DNA from: Ignavibacteria bacterium
GTDB taxonomy: Bacteria > Bacteroidota > Ignavibacteria > Ignavibacteriales > SURF-24
NCBI GenBank assembly: GCA_025612245.1
Contig: JAAXKQ010000002.1
Span: 124,001-188,000 of the forward strand
Length of the DNA: 64,000 bases
Direction: 5' to 3'
The notes beneath the pieces are model-generated. The model saw nothing but the letters and a program-made list of their open reading frames with translations. It searched no databases and was not told the origin of the DNA. Position 1 is the stretch's first letter. Every line of letters starts with the position of its first letter. This document shows, one piece after another, positions 8,513 through 16,833 of this stretch. A program made the position numbers and the translations under genes.

Positions 8513-9990
8513 AACGTTTGACAGTACAGAACCAGAGGCCCTTTGAGACATCCAAAGTTCCCGAGCTTTCGGTCCCGGAATTTGAAAGCGAGGTGGGGCA
8601 GATACTAAGTGAAGGTAGCCGGATGATGGGGCTTTTTGCAGTTGAAGCCTCAGTGGATTCTAAAAAAGTGCTTGCGGTTTTGGGCAACGATGAAACCTCG
8701 CAGATATACCTTGTAAAGTGTCTTTTTACGGGTGAAAGCATGCGCTTTAACAGCTTTGCAAATGAGTATCCCAACACAAATTATTTTGAGTGCGAGCTGG
8801 CTGAGAATTCACTGATTGTTCCGGAAGGTCATCCGTGGCTCCGTCCGGTAAGGAAGCAAACCGTAATTCTGGGCAACATTCCCTATGAATTCTACAGCAT
8901 GCAGGGCGACGAGGTGCACGAAGTTGCAGTCGGTCCGGTACACGCGGGTGTAATTGAGCCGGGGCATTTCCGTTTCCAGTGCCACGGGGAAGAGATTTAT
9001 CACCTGGAAATCAGCCTGGGATACCAGCACAGGGGTCTGGAAAAGCTCTTGCTTACGCAGGATGAAAATAAGCGTGCCGTGCTGGTTGAATCGATTGCAG
9101 GCGATTCGGTAGTTGCGCACAGCATGGCTTACTCGCTTGCCGTGGAAGCCCTTTCAAGAACAAGCGTTTCCTTGAGGGCAAGCGTCATACGCTCGGTTGC
9201 CGAAGAGCTCGAAAGGATTGCAATGCATCTTTCGGGCCTTTCGGGCATTGCAAACGACATAGGCTTTGCCATTGGCGCTGCTGCATACGGGAGGTTAAGG
9301 ACGCTCGTAATCAACAGCCTGCTTCTTCTTTGCGGCTCCAGGTTCGGCCGTGGGCTGGTAAGACCCGGAGGCGTAATGTTCGACCTGACGGAGAAAAGTG
9401 CAAACAAAATCACTGAAAACCTCATAAAGGTCCAGCAGGACATAAGTGAGATAAACGATTTTATGTTCAGCTCAACTTCGGTTATGACACGCCTTGAGGC
9501 CACAGGGAAGGTCAGTCTCAAGTGGGCCGGGGCCATAGGCATGGTCGGTCCTGCCGCAAGGGCTTCCGGCATCAGGACAGACGTGCGCTCGGGCTTCCCG
9601 TACGGAGCCTACAGGTATCATTCAATTCAGACGGTAACGCTTGATTCAGGAGACGTATATGCGCGAGCCAGGATGCGTTCGCTTGAAATTGAAGAGTCGC
9701 TTGGCTATATACTTGAAAGGTTTGTGGACATTCCGCAGGGGGAAACAAGGTCTGAGGTGAACCCGCTCATGGAAAATTCGGGCGTAATTTCGCTTTCCGA
9801 AGGCTGGCGCGGCGAGATAATGCACGCCATATTAACCGGCCCTGATGGAAAAATTAAAACCTACAAGGTAAAGGATCCGTCATTTAACAACTGGTACGGC
9901 CTGGCGCTTTCGGTAAGAAACGAGGGAATTTCCAACTTCCCGCTGTGCAATAAAAGCTTCGACCTGTCTTATTCCGGGCATGACCTGTAG
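8509..9990 (+). CDS. hyfG: Ehr complex large subunit, hydrogenase-like without Ni-Fe cysteines (HyfG/NuoCD-like)
   Basis: 493 residues: a short NuoC-like N-terminal part (about 15-120) followed by the 49-kDa/hydrogenase large-subunit fold (LEISLGYQHRGLEKLL, EELERIAMHLSGL, RPGGV). In group 4 [NiFe] hydrogenases two CxxC pairs hold the metal. Here the first pair reads E194-S-I-A-G-D-S-V, so A197 and S200 replace cysteine. The second, at the extreme C-terminus, reads FDLSYSGHDL, so S487 and G490 replace cysteine. No Ni-Fe site can form. This matches the known energy-converting-hydrogenase-related (Ehr) complexes, where the cavity may bind a quinone-like or other substrate. The substrate is unknown. 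Confidence 0.87.
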   Translation: MKRLTVQNQRPFETSKVPELSVPEFESEVGQILSEGSRMMGLFAVEASVDSKKVLAVLGNDETSQIYLVKCLFTGESMRFNSFANEYPNTNYFECELAENSLIVPEGHPWLRPVRKQTVILGNIPYEFYSMQGDEVHEVAVGPVHAGVIEPGHFRFQCHGEEIYHLEISLGYQHRGLEKLLLTQDENKRAVLVESIAGDSVVAHSMAYSLAVEALSRTSVSLRASVIRSVAEELERIAMHLSGLSGIANDIGFAIGAAAYGRLRTLVINSLLLLCGSRFGRGLVRPGGVMFDLTEKSANKITENLIKVQQDISEINDFMFSSTSVMTRLEATGKVSLKWAGAIGMVGPAARASGIRTDVRSGFPYGAYRYHSIQTVTLDSGDVYARARMRSLEIEESLGYILERFVDIPQGETRSEVNPLMENSGVISLSEGWRGEIMHAILTGPDGKIKTYKVKDPSFNNWYGLALSVRNEGISNFPLCNKSFDLSYSGHDL

Positions 9991-10040
9991 AAAATGGGCA
10001 GTCTTGCGGCGATTTTTAACATTTTACTTTTGGCTTAATC

Positions 10041-10793
10041 ATGTATAAAGGGATCAAGATACGCCTGGCTCAGGGAGAGCCGGCAATAAAAGATTTACAA
10101 AAGGCCGAGCTGCCTGAACTCTTCAGGGGTATGCCTCAGATTGATACAACAAGGTGCACCGTGGGCTGCAGAACCTGCCGCGATGCGTGCCCTACGGGCG
10201 CAATCATGCTGGAGCCCTTGAGGCTAGACCTTGGCAAATGCACTTTCTGCTCCATTTGCACGGATTGCTGCCCTGCAGGAGCGTTAAGTTTTACTTCCAA
10301 TTACCACATTGCGTCATCCACGCGGCAGGGGCTAATTACGGATGGCAGGCTTTCAGGAGGCATTAAGCCCACGGCTGCCTCAGAGGAGATTAAAAAATAT
10401 TTCGGGCATTCGCTTAAGCTCAGGCAGGTTTCTGCCGCCGGGTGCAACGGCTGCGAACTGGAGTTAAATGCCCTGGGGAACGTTAACTTCGACATGGGGC
10501 GCTACGGAATTGAGTTTGTTGCCTCCCCGAGGCATGCCGACGGAATTGTAATTACGGGCCCGGTATCAAAGGCGATGTCAAAGGCGCTTCATGAAACCTA
10601 TGAGGCCGTTCCATCTCCAAAGATCATAATTTTATTTGGCGCCTGTCCGATCAGCGGCGGCATCTTTCAGGATTCTGAAGAAACCGACAGGTCGTTCCTC
10701 GGGGATTTCAGCGCGGACCTTTACATCCCCGGATGCCCGCCACACCCATTGACATTTATCTCGGGCATTTTGGACTGGCTCGAAAGGAAGTAA
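10041..10793 (+). CDS. Ehr complex small subunit: 2x[4Fe-4S] ferredoxin fused to NuoB/HyfI domain
   Basis: 250 residues that combine two usually separate subunits. Residues 38-80 hold two cluster motifs: C39-x3-C43-x2-C46-x3-C50-P and C67-x2-C70-x2-C73-x3-C77-P. The first has one residue more than usual between its first two cysteines. Residues about 125-250 are the NuoB/HyfI small subunit with its four cluster ligands C135, C138 (GCNGCELE), C202 (GACPISGG) and C232 (IPGCPPHP). All iron-sulfur ligands are intact although the partner large subunit has lost its metal site, so electron transfer is likely retained. It is the last gene of the operon and is followed by two hairpins. Confidence 0.87.
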   Translation: MYKGIKIRLAQGEPAIKDLQKAELPELFRGMPQIDTTRCTVGCRTCRDACPTGAIMLEPLRLDLGKCTFCSICTDCCPAGALSFTSNYHIASSTRQGLITDGRLSGGIKPTAASEEIKKYFGHSLKLRQVSAAGCNGCELELNALGNVNFDMGRYGIEFVASPRHADGIVITGPVSKAMSKALHETYEAVPSPKIIILFGACPISGGIFQDSEETDRSFLGDFSADLYIPGCPPHPLTFISGILDWLERK

Positions 10794-10816
10794 CAGGCAT
10801 TAAAATCCTTTAAAAT

Positions 10817-10858
10817 AAGGGCAAACGGCTGAGTGCTTAAAGCCGCCTGTTGGCCCTT
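10817..10858 (+). terminator. hairpin after Ehr operon, terminator-like
   Basis: AAGGGC at 10817-10822 pairs with GCCCTT at 10853-10858, and an inner stem CGGCT/AGCCG strengthens it. It begins 24 bases after the small-subunit stop. The T-run after it is poor, so termination may be incomplete and backed up by the second hairpin. Confidence 0.45.
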
Positions 10859-10920
10859 TACTGTCCCAAAATCGAACACGTGGCTAATAGTGACCAAGTG
10901 CTTAGCCTCATTCAATAAAT

Positions 10921-10955
10921 AAAGCGCGAAAACGCTCCATTTTCGCGCTTTTTCC
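10921..10955 (+). terminator. rho-independent terminator before flagellar operon
   Basis: A perfect 12-bp stem AAAGCGCGAAAA / TTTTCGCGCTTT with a 7-base loop, followed by more T residues. The near-symmetry means it could act on both strands. It separates the Ehr operon from the flagellar operon. Confidence 0.85.
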
Positions 10956-10978
10956 CGCCCCAAAAGCCGAAATTCAGG

Positions 10979-10994
10979 TGGTATATTCTTTGCA
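10979..10994 (+). promoter_or_regulatory. sigma-54 type promoter upstream of flagellar operon
   Basis: The sequence TGGTATATTCTTTGCA matches the -24/-12 consensus TGGCACG-N4-TTGCA: GG at 10980-10981 and GC at 10992-10993 with exactly 10 bases between. A start of transcription about 12 bases downstream would lie near 11005, just before the first gene at 11022. Sigma-54 control of flagellar genes is established in several other phyla. No enhancer-binding protein gene is in the window. Confidence 0.55.
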
Positions 10995-11021
10995 CTTCTA
11001 AGCAAAAAATTATTAGATGAA

Positions 11022-11249
11022 ATGAATAAGATTATCGTGCAAATAGGGTTGTTGGTTTTTTTTATTTCAGTCATCTTTTTCAGTCAAAAAGAAATGGCAA
11101 TCCAGGATATACTTGTCCGCTCCCTGGTATTGTTTGTCGCCTCTACAATAATGTTGAGTCTTCTGTATCTGGTATTTGTAAGATCGATAAATAAAATGGC
11201 CGTTTCCAAAAGGAAAAGTTTTTCAGATAACATTGGCAGAGGACAGTAA
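11022..11249 (+). CDS. small membrane protein, first gene of flagellar operon
   Basis: 75 residues with two hydrophobic helices (about 4-21 and 31-52) and a basic C-terminal tail (KMAVSKRKS), so a small inner-membrane protein. It ends 3 bases before fliA and sits directly behind the sigma-54-like promoter, which supports it being translated. An upstream ATG at 11016 is followed by a stop after one codon, so 11022 is the likely start. No family recognised; a role in motility is inferred from position only. Confidence 0.55.
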   Translation: MNKIIVQIGLLVFFISVIFFSQKEMAIQDILVRSLVLFVASTIMLSLLYLVFVRSINKMAVSKRKSFSDNIGRGQ

Positions 11250-11252
11250 AAT

Positions 11253-11879
11253 ATGAATACTGCGCTTTTATGGACTCAATTTAAGCAATCTCACAATTCT
11301 GACTTGAAAAAGCAGATTATGATGAACTATACCAACCTGGTCCATTACGTCATTCATAATTCAAAGTTTATTTCTTTGAACATTGTGGACGACAGGGACT
11401 ATTTCCAGTTTGGAATTGAGGGGCTCAGCGAAGCCATAGACAGGTTCGATCCTGAATACGGTACCAAATTCGAAACTTACGCCATACAGAGAATTCGCGG
11501 CAAAATTATTGACGAACTCAGAAAAATCCAGATCAAACCCAGAAGTGCAAACACTGCTGAGGGCGATACTACTTATACAAACGTCTCCCTCAATAACTCT
11601 TATGATGAGGAAGACGGATACATGCTTTACGAAGTGATTCCAAATGAAGGTGAATTGCCCGATGAAGCCTTAGATAAAAATGAAGCGAAAGAACTGCTGT
11701 TAAACGCAATTAAAAGACTAGAGGAAAGGGATAGGCTGGTATTAACTTTATACTATTATGAGAATTTGAATTACAAGGAGATTGCTCAGGTTCTGAATAT
11801 TACTGTTTCGCGCGTTTCGCAGATACACTCTAAAATAATTCAGGAACTTAAACATAAACTTGTAAGACAGTATGACTGA
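11253..11879 (+). CDS. fliA: flagellar sigma factor sigma-28 (FliA/WhiG type)
   Basis: 208 residues, short for a sigma-70 family member and typical of sigma-28. Region 2 is seen in DYFQFGIEGLSEAIDRFDP and GTKFETYAIQRIRGKIIDEL, region 3 in the segment after residue 90, and region 4 HTH in LNYKEIAQVLNITVSRVSQIH. It directs RNA polymerase to late flagellar promoters, normally held by FlgM; no flgM is in the window. The 3' end overlaps the next gene by 8 bases, so it is translated as part of the flagellar operon. Confidence 0.88.
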   Translation: MNTALLWTQFKQSHNSDLKKQIMMNYTNLVHYVIHNSKFISLNIVDDRDYFQFGIEGLSEAIDRFDPEYGTKFETYAIQRIRGKIIDELRKIQIKPRSANTAEGDTTYTNVSLNNSYDEEDGYMLYEVIPNEGELPDEALDKNEAKELLLNAIKRLEERDRLVLTLYYYENLNYKEIAQVLNITVSRVSQIHSKIIQELKHKLVRQYD

Positions 11880-12750
11880 AATTACTCCGGAACTGCAGAA
11901 AAGAAAAGAAAAAAGCAAGAATACACTTGCACAAGTCTATAACCTGCCTTCCATACCTCTGGTAATGATGGAAGTTACCAGACTTTTAAACAACCCTAAT
12001 ACAAGCGCCATTGAGCTGGCTAAAGTCATCAGCCGCGACCAGGCGCTGGTTACAAAAATTCTTTCTGTGGCAAATTCCCCCCTCTACGGGTTGCCCAGAA
12101 GGGTCTCTACAATTGATTTCGCCATTATCATACTGGGTTTCGACCATATAAAGAACATAGTCATTGCCCTTTCGATGATGGAGGCTTTTAAGAATAAGAG
12201 TGACAAAAACCTGAATCAGAAGAAGTACTGGACGCATTCAATACTTACTGCCAGTGCCGCAAAGAGGATAGCCGACGACCTGGGATTTCACTTCACGGGC
12301 GAAGCCTTTACGGCAGGACTGCTTCACGACCTGGGCATACCGGTCATACACAAGTACTTCAATTCAGAGTTTATAAAGATCCAGGAGCTTGCCGAGCAGG
12401 AAAACCTGAGCTACAAGCAAGCACAACAGGAGGTCATAGGGCTGGAGCACCAGCAGATCGGCAACCTTCTGGCACAGAGATGGAATCTGCCGCTTTCATT
12501 GAGCGACTCAATACTCTACCACCACACGCCTTCAATGGCTGAGCAGAACGTCCCCCTGGCTGCAATCGTTCACCTGGCGGACTATATGACCGTAAAACTC
12601 GATACGGGCTGCTTCCAGTGGGATGGAAATTTCGAGCTCGACAAAAAAATTATTACAATACTTAACCTGAGGGACGAGGAATTCCTGGAAAACTTCATCA
12701 TGCGCTACAAAGAACCTTTTCTCAGCCAGGTAGACGCAATTCAGATATAG
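11872..12750 (+). CDS. HDOD-domain signalling protein (copy 1)
   Basis: 292 residues, almost all one HDOD domain (about 25-225): LPSIPLVMMEVTRLL at the start, AELAKVISRDQALVTKILSVANS, an HD pair in GLLHDLGIP, and LYHHTP. HDOD proteins are HD-domain relatives that act in signal transduction and often sit with chemotaxis or motility genes; most have no proven enzymatic activity. The neighbouring gene is a close paralog with the same landmarks in the same order, so a tandem duplication is clear. It overlaps fliA by 8 bases. Confidence 0.82.
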   Translation: MTEITPELQKRKEKSKNTLAQVYNLPSIPLVMMEVTRLLNNPNTSAIELAKVISRDQALVTKILSVANSPLYGLPRRVSTIDFAIIILGFDHIKNIVIALSMMEAFKNKSDKNLNQKKYWTHSILTASAAKRIADDLGFHFTGEAFTAGLLHDLGIPVIHKYFNSEFIKIQELAEQENLSYKQAQQEVIGLEHQQIGNLLAQRWNLPLSLSDSILYHHTPSMAEQNVPLAAIVHLADYMTVKLDTGCFQWDGNFELDKKIITILNLRDEEFLENFIMRYKEPFLSQVDAIQI

Positions 12751-12786
12751 TCAAAATTTTCTAACAAAAACAGCAGAAGCAGAACA

Positions 12787-13665
12787 ATGGATATCGAATT
12801 ATTTAACAGGCAGGAAAAAAGAGAAAAAACAGAACTGGTATTGTCAAACGTTTACAATCTGCCGGCTATTCCTACTATTATGATGGAAATTTCACGCTTG
12901 CTCGAGAAACCTTCGACAACTACAGCAGAACTTGCCAAGGTAATTGGCCGCGACCAGGGAATAGCCTCTAAAGTGCTGTCCATTGCAAATTCACCCCTTT
13001 ACGGGTTGCCCAGAAAGGTCTCTACGATCGATTTTGCCATACTTATTATCGGCTACCAGGATATTAAGAATATCGTTACGGCACTTTCCATGGTGGAGTC
13101 CTTCAAGAACAAGACGGATAAGAACCTTAACCAGAAAGACTTCTGGCTGCATTCCATACTCACGGGCCTGGCTTCAAAGAAAATGGCCGAGGATTTGGGC
13201 TACCGCAGCGGCTCCGAGGCTTTTGTCGCAGGTCTAATTCATGACCTCGGCATTCCCGTTATTCACAAGTATTTTCACACGAACTTCATCGTCATATGCG
13301 AGAAGGCAGCTTCTAAAAAGACGAGCTACATGGAAGCCGAATTCGACACTCTCGGCCTCAGTCACCAGGAAATTGGAAGGTTCCTGGCCTCAAAATGGAA
13401 CCTGCCGCTTGCGCTGTGTGATACCATATTAAATCACCATACGCCTTCTCTGGCACAGGAGAACAGGATTCTTACTTCAATTGTACACATTGCAGACTAT
13501 GCAACGCACAGGCTGAACGTGGGACATTTTTACTGGGATGATGAGTACCTTCTGGACCAGTCAATACTGGAAGCCTTTAAGTTCAGCGACAAGGCTCAGC
13601 TGGACAAGTTTATAGAAGGATATAAAGAACTCTTTGTTCAGGAAGCTAATACTTTAAGGATTTAA
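12787..13665 (+). CDS. HDOD-domain signalling protein (copy 2)
   Basis: 292 residues, the same length as copy 1 and similar throughout: LPAIPTIMMEISRLL, SKVLSIANSPLYGLPRKVST, GLIHDLGIP, LNHHTP. The main differences lie in the first 15 residues and in the C-terminal third. Duplicate HDOD genes in one operon suggest either dosage or two inputs or outputs that have diverged. It is followed after 2 bases by the kinase-like gene. Confidence 0.82.
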   Translation: MDIELFNRQEKREKTELVLSNVYNLPAIPTIMMEISRLLEKPSTTTAELAKVIGRDQGIASKVLSIANSPLYGLPRKVSTIDFAILIIGYQDIKNIVTALSMVESFKNKTDKNLNQKDFWLHSILTGLASKKMAEDLGYRSGSEAFVAGLIHDLGIPVIHKYFHTNFIVICEKAASKKTSYMEAEFDTLGLSHQEIGRFLASKWNLPLALCDTILNHHTPSLAQENRILTSIVHIADYATHRLNVGHFYWDDEYLLDQSILEAFKFSDKAQLDKFIEGYKELFVQEANTLRI

Positions 13666-13667
13666 GC

Positions 13668-14990
13668 TTGCGACTTCATAAAGACAATACTTTAAGGTAC
13701 GAGCCTTTTTTTTCTTCTCTGCAGTATACTCCGGGCCCTTCGGAAGAGGAAGAAAGGCCGGAATTGCCTTCGCTGGAAGGACAGCCGGACTCTGCCGCGG
13801 GGAGCCTCCTGGAAAAGTACTACCATATGGTGCAGAACATTATTGCAATGGAAAGGCAGATCTCCTCAGCCGAGACTATTCCCGACATATCCAGGAACCT
13901 AAAGCTTGGCCTTAAAAGGCTTGTACCCCTGAAGAATGCAAACTTTTTCCTTTTCAATGAAACCAAGTCGGATCTCTTCCCTTTTGATAACGACGAGGAT
14001 GCCGCTTTTGTCAGTATGGTAAACAATGTTTATAAAGAAGGCATTCTCGACTGGATTTTCGAAAGCGGAAAGCCTGCCGTCATTCCTGAGGTCAATAACT
14101 ATACGGCGGCCGGGCCGAAATTAAATTACCTTTTCTTCCCTGTCTCGGAGGACAGGCAGAACAGGGGTGTACTGGCCATACTGACCACACTTTCCAAGGA
14201 AAACTTCAATGAGCTGGAAAGCCACGCCATACAGATCATTCTTAGCACCTGCATTGCGCGCATGGATAAAATCTTCCTAAAAGAAAAACTCAATAAAACC
14301 TACAATGAGCTGCAGACCTACCAGGCCAAGCTTTCAAACGATTTCAGGCTTTCTGCAATCGGAGAGCTTACGGAAGGAATTGTTGAGGACATAAAATCGC
14401 CGCTGCAGGTGATCTTAAGCTATGCGGATCTATTGAGCCGCGAGGAATCGGATCAGAAGGCAGCCAATATTGTAAAAGAGCAGGTAAAGAAAATTAACTT
14501 TGTCATTAACCGCCTCGTAAAATTCTCCAGTCTGAACGAGGAAAAAATAAAGATCTATCCCTGCAACCTCAATACTATAATAAGTGAATACTATAACCTG
14601 GTAAAGTCGTCGCTGGAGAATGCAAACATAGAATGCCTGCTCGATTTCGAGAACGACATTCCTTCTGTAATCAGTCATCCGAGCTACATATACCAGCTCT
14701 TAAGCAACGTAATCAGCATAATCAAGGCAAACAGTTCCAAAGGCGGCGGAATAATCATTCAGACGAGGTATTATTCCGAGAACATCATAGTAAAGGTAAT
14801 CAATACGGCGCAGATAGCTTCCTACAACTCAAAAAGCAGGGAAGCCCTTATGCAGTCTCCCAACCTGAATTTTAAGATTATCGATAACATAATGAGAATT
14901 CATGAAGGAACTTTCAACATAGAGTCCTTCCAGAAGAACAGTTCAGTAATACTAATGAAATTTCCATTGAGGAGAAGGAAGATACAATGA
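13668..14990 (+). CDS. GAF-containing histidine-kinase-like protein, predicted kinase-dead
   Basis: 440 residues starting at TTG; AAGGA 7 bases upstream and the 2-base gap after the preceding stop support that start. A GAF-like region (about 60-205) is followed by a coiled segment and a HisKA-like region. The H-box reads GIVEDIKSPLQ where active kinases have GIAHEINNPL, so E240 replaces the phospho-accepting histidine. The ATPase region is also degenerate: the second N-box asparagine is missing (SNVISIIKAN) and no DxGxG is found. It therefore probably acts as a sensor, scaffold or inhibitor and not as an autokinase. It lies inside the flagellar operon and overlaps the next gene by 4 bases. 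Confidence 0.75.
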   Translation: MRLHKDNTLRYEPFFSSLQYTPGPSEEEERPELPSLEGQPDSAAGSLLEKYYHMVQNIIAMERQISSAETIPDISRNLKLGLKRLVPLKNANFFLFNETKSDLFPFDNDEDAAFVSMVNNVYKEGILDWIFESGKPAVIPEVNNYTAAGPKLNYLFFPVSEDRQNRGVLAILTTLSKENFNELESHAIQIILSTCIARMDKIFLKEKLNKTYNELQTYQAKLSNDFRLSAIGELTEGIVEDIKSPLQVILSYADLLSREESDQKAANIVKEQVKKINFVINRLVKFSSLNEEKIKIYPCNLNTIISEYYNLVKSSLENANIECLLDFENDIPSVISHPSYIYQLLSNVISIIKANSSKGGGIIIQTRYYSENIIVKVINTAQIASYNSKSREALMQSPNLNFKIIDNIMRIHEGTFNIESFQKNSSVILMKFPLRRRKIQ

Positions 14991-15640
14991 GAACCCTTTT
15001 TGTTCAGGCGGTAATCGTTTTTTTTCTGGCAGGCCTTACGCTTTCCCATGGCGAGCAGGATGCCCGGATAAACATAAAGCAGCTGGTCAAAAATCAGATC
15101 GCGCAGATAAGAGCCCGTGAAATAAAGCAGGAATTGCCCGCATCTGAACAGAAGGCGCCCGAAACGAGGAGCATTACCGAGAGCCCCTCAATGAATGAAA
15201 CTAAAAATTTTACGAACAGCAGCAGCAATGAGGCCCTGGAAGAGCCCGTAAAGGAAAACAGGAGCCGGGAGGCTGAAAAGCCGGTCCTTAAGAGCAGCTC
15301 CCAAAAGTCCGAAGGCGGGATATTCATGAAACTTTTTATACTCGTTGACCTGTCGCTTGCCGCGGCTGTTTTTGTTTACTGGAGGAGAAGGCAGCTCAAG
15401 ATAGGGATGGCCGAGAAGGCGCAGTTCAAGAAAAATATTTCGAAGTTAAGAAAAGAAGGCAAATTCAGCCGCAAGTCCGAGGGCCGCAAGGATGAGATCC
15501 GGAAAAAGCTTAAGCTGCACCCGGCAATAGATATTGAAGACGAGGCGATGCTCCTTAGCCAGGCAAAGAAACTCTCAGTCCCGGCCGGAGAGCTCATGCT
15601 GGCCTCCAGGCTGAAGGCGCTTGAAAAGGTCCATGAATAA
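14987..15640 (+). CDS. single-pass membrane protein of flagellar operon, unknown family
   Basis: 217 residues: an N-terminal signal-like segment (about 3-21), a Ser/Glu/Lys-rich low-complexity linker (about 45-105), a membrane helix (about 110-127, LFILVDLSLAAAVFVYW) followed by RRRQ, and a basic cytoplasmic tail rich in helices. The layout (short periplasmic part, one helix, basic tail) resembles FliO-type proteins, but no clear family motif is seen. It overlaps its neighbours by 4 and 1 bases, so it is translated with them. Confidence 0.6.
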   Translation: MRTLFVQAVIVFFLAGLTLSHGEQDARINIKQLVKNQIAQIRAREIKQELPASEQKAPETRSITESPSMNETKNFTNSSSNEALEEPVKENRSREAEKPVLKSSSQKSEGGIFMKLFILVDLSLAAAVFVYWRRRQLKIGMAEKAQFKKNISKLRKEGKFSRKSEGRKDEIRKKLKLHPAIDIEDEAMLLSQAKKLSVPAGELMLASRLKALEKVHE

Positions 15641-16833
15641 TGCTCAGTCAGGTAGTAAATATTACGGGAATTCAGCTAAGCAGTCTGAAGCCTTCGGAAG
15701 CTGAAGAACTACTGCCTAAACTTCTGCCCCGCGAAAATTCCCTGGTGGAAGTCACCGTGCTGGACAAGGGGCCAAATGGTACCTATAAGCTCTTAATCAG
15801 CGGCAGCGTCTTTCAGTCAAAGCTTCCCGTAAACCTGAACATCGGTGAGGCACTGGCAGCAAAGGTAATAGGATTAAACCCTTTTACGCTTTCGCTCGAC
15901 CACATTTTCCCGGCGAAAATGCTGAATGAAAACAACATTGCGCTGCTTCTTTCAAAACTTGGCATTGCAGGAACGGAAATTTCTTCGAAAGTACTGAAGG
16001 CCTTCTTAAAGGAAGAAAAGCCGCTCGTAAAGTCGAAGCTGGAGAAGGTAATTGAGCTCCTGGAAAAAGAGGATATAAAGCTGGACGACCAGCAGCAGCT
16101 AAGCCTTTTTATTCAGATGATACATACAGATGACTTCAGGGGCTCTTTTCTGAAGAAATCTTATGCGAAAATGTTCCGGTATTCGGTTGAAATCCTGGCC
16201 GAGGAGGTCCTGGGTTCTGTTAAAAGGCTAAACAGCATGGGAATTCCCGAGGAGGTCATCTCCCGGATAAACAGGGCCCTTGTACTGGACTTCTCGGAAA
16301 CCGGAAGCCTGGATGCAATTGAACTAAAGGAAAAATCTTCCGGAAAAATTGAGGACCAGTTGAATGCGCTTCTCGAAAAGGGAACGCTTTTGGGTGATAA
16401 GGTAAAAAATGAGCTCTTATGCCTCAAGGAAATTCTAATAAGATTTAACATGCTCAGAGCCTGCTATCACAGGACCGGCATTTATCCCGGTTTTATCATC
16501 ATCAGAACGGGTGACGGGCTGGAGATGGTTGAGTACAGGCTTGAAAATGACTCCAAGGAAGCGGGAATAAAGCCGCAGAAATTAAAGCTTGAGATGAATC
16601 CGGGTTCGCTTGGCAAAATAACCATTAACGGATTTCTGGCCGGACAGACCCTGAGTGCGGCTTTCGGCTGCTCCTTGGAATCTACCTCAGAAATGCTAAA
16701 TGGCGGTAAGGAAGAGCTCATAAAGGCTTTGGAAAGGATAAACATTCTGCCGCGCCTTAGTTTTGGGTCAGGCGTGAAGACGGGTGAAATTCCGGAGGGC
16801 GGAAGCATGAGGCAGGTAAATGTCAGAATTTAG
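15640..16833 (+). CDS. FliK-like flagellar hook-length control protein (tentative)
   Basis: 397 residues. The N-terminal part has a small beta-domain (VEVTVLDKGPNGTYKLLISG, then GEALAAKVIGLNPFTLSLD) like that of divergent FliK proteins. The C-terminal part (KLKLEMNPGSLGKITINGFL, then a long helix) resembles the FliK C-domain, where a leucine-rich 'linear-in-PG' segment precedes a helix. FliK measures hook length and switches export specificity through FlhB. The following gene encodes an FlhB C-terminal-like protein, which fits. Similarity is weak by eye, so the name is tentative. Confidence 0.5.
   Translation: MLSQVVNITGIQLSSLKPSEAEELLPKLLPRENSLVEVTVLDKGPNGTYKLLISGSVFQSKLPVNLNIGEALAAKVIGLNPFTLSLDHIFPAKMLNENNIALLLSKLGIAGTEISSKVLKAFLKEEKPLVKSKLEKVIELLEKEDIKLDDQQQLSLFIQMIHTDDFRGSFLKKSYAKMFRYSVEILAEEVLGSVKRLNSMGIPEEVISRINRALVLDFSETGSLDAIELKEKSSGKIEDQLNALLEKGTLLGDKVKNELLCLKEILIRFNMLRACYHRTGIYPGFIIIRTGDGLEMVEYRLENDSKEAGIKPQKLKLEMNPGSLGKITINGFLAGQTLSAAFGCSLESTSEMLNGGKEELIKALERINILPRLSFGSGVKTGEIPEGGSMRQVNVRI

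Noticed and set aside
8509-10793. Annotation of the operon as active [NiFe] hydrogenase 4 or formate hydrogenlyase
   Set aside because: All four metal-binding cysteines are missing in the large subunit and no formate dehydrogenase gene is present.
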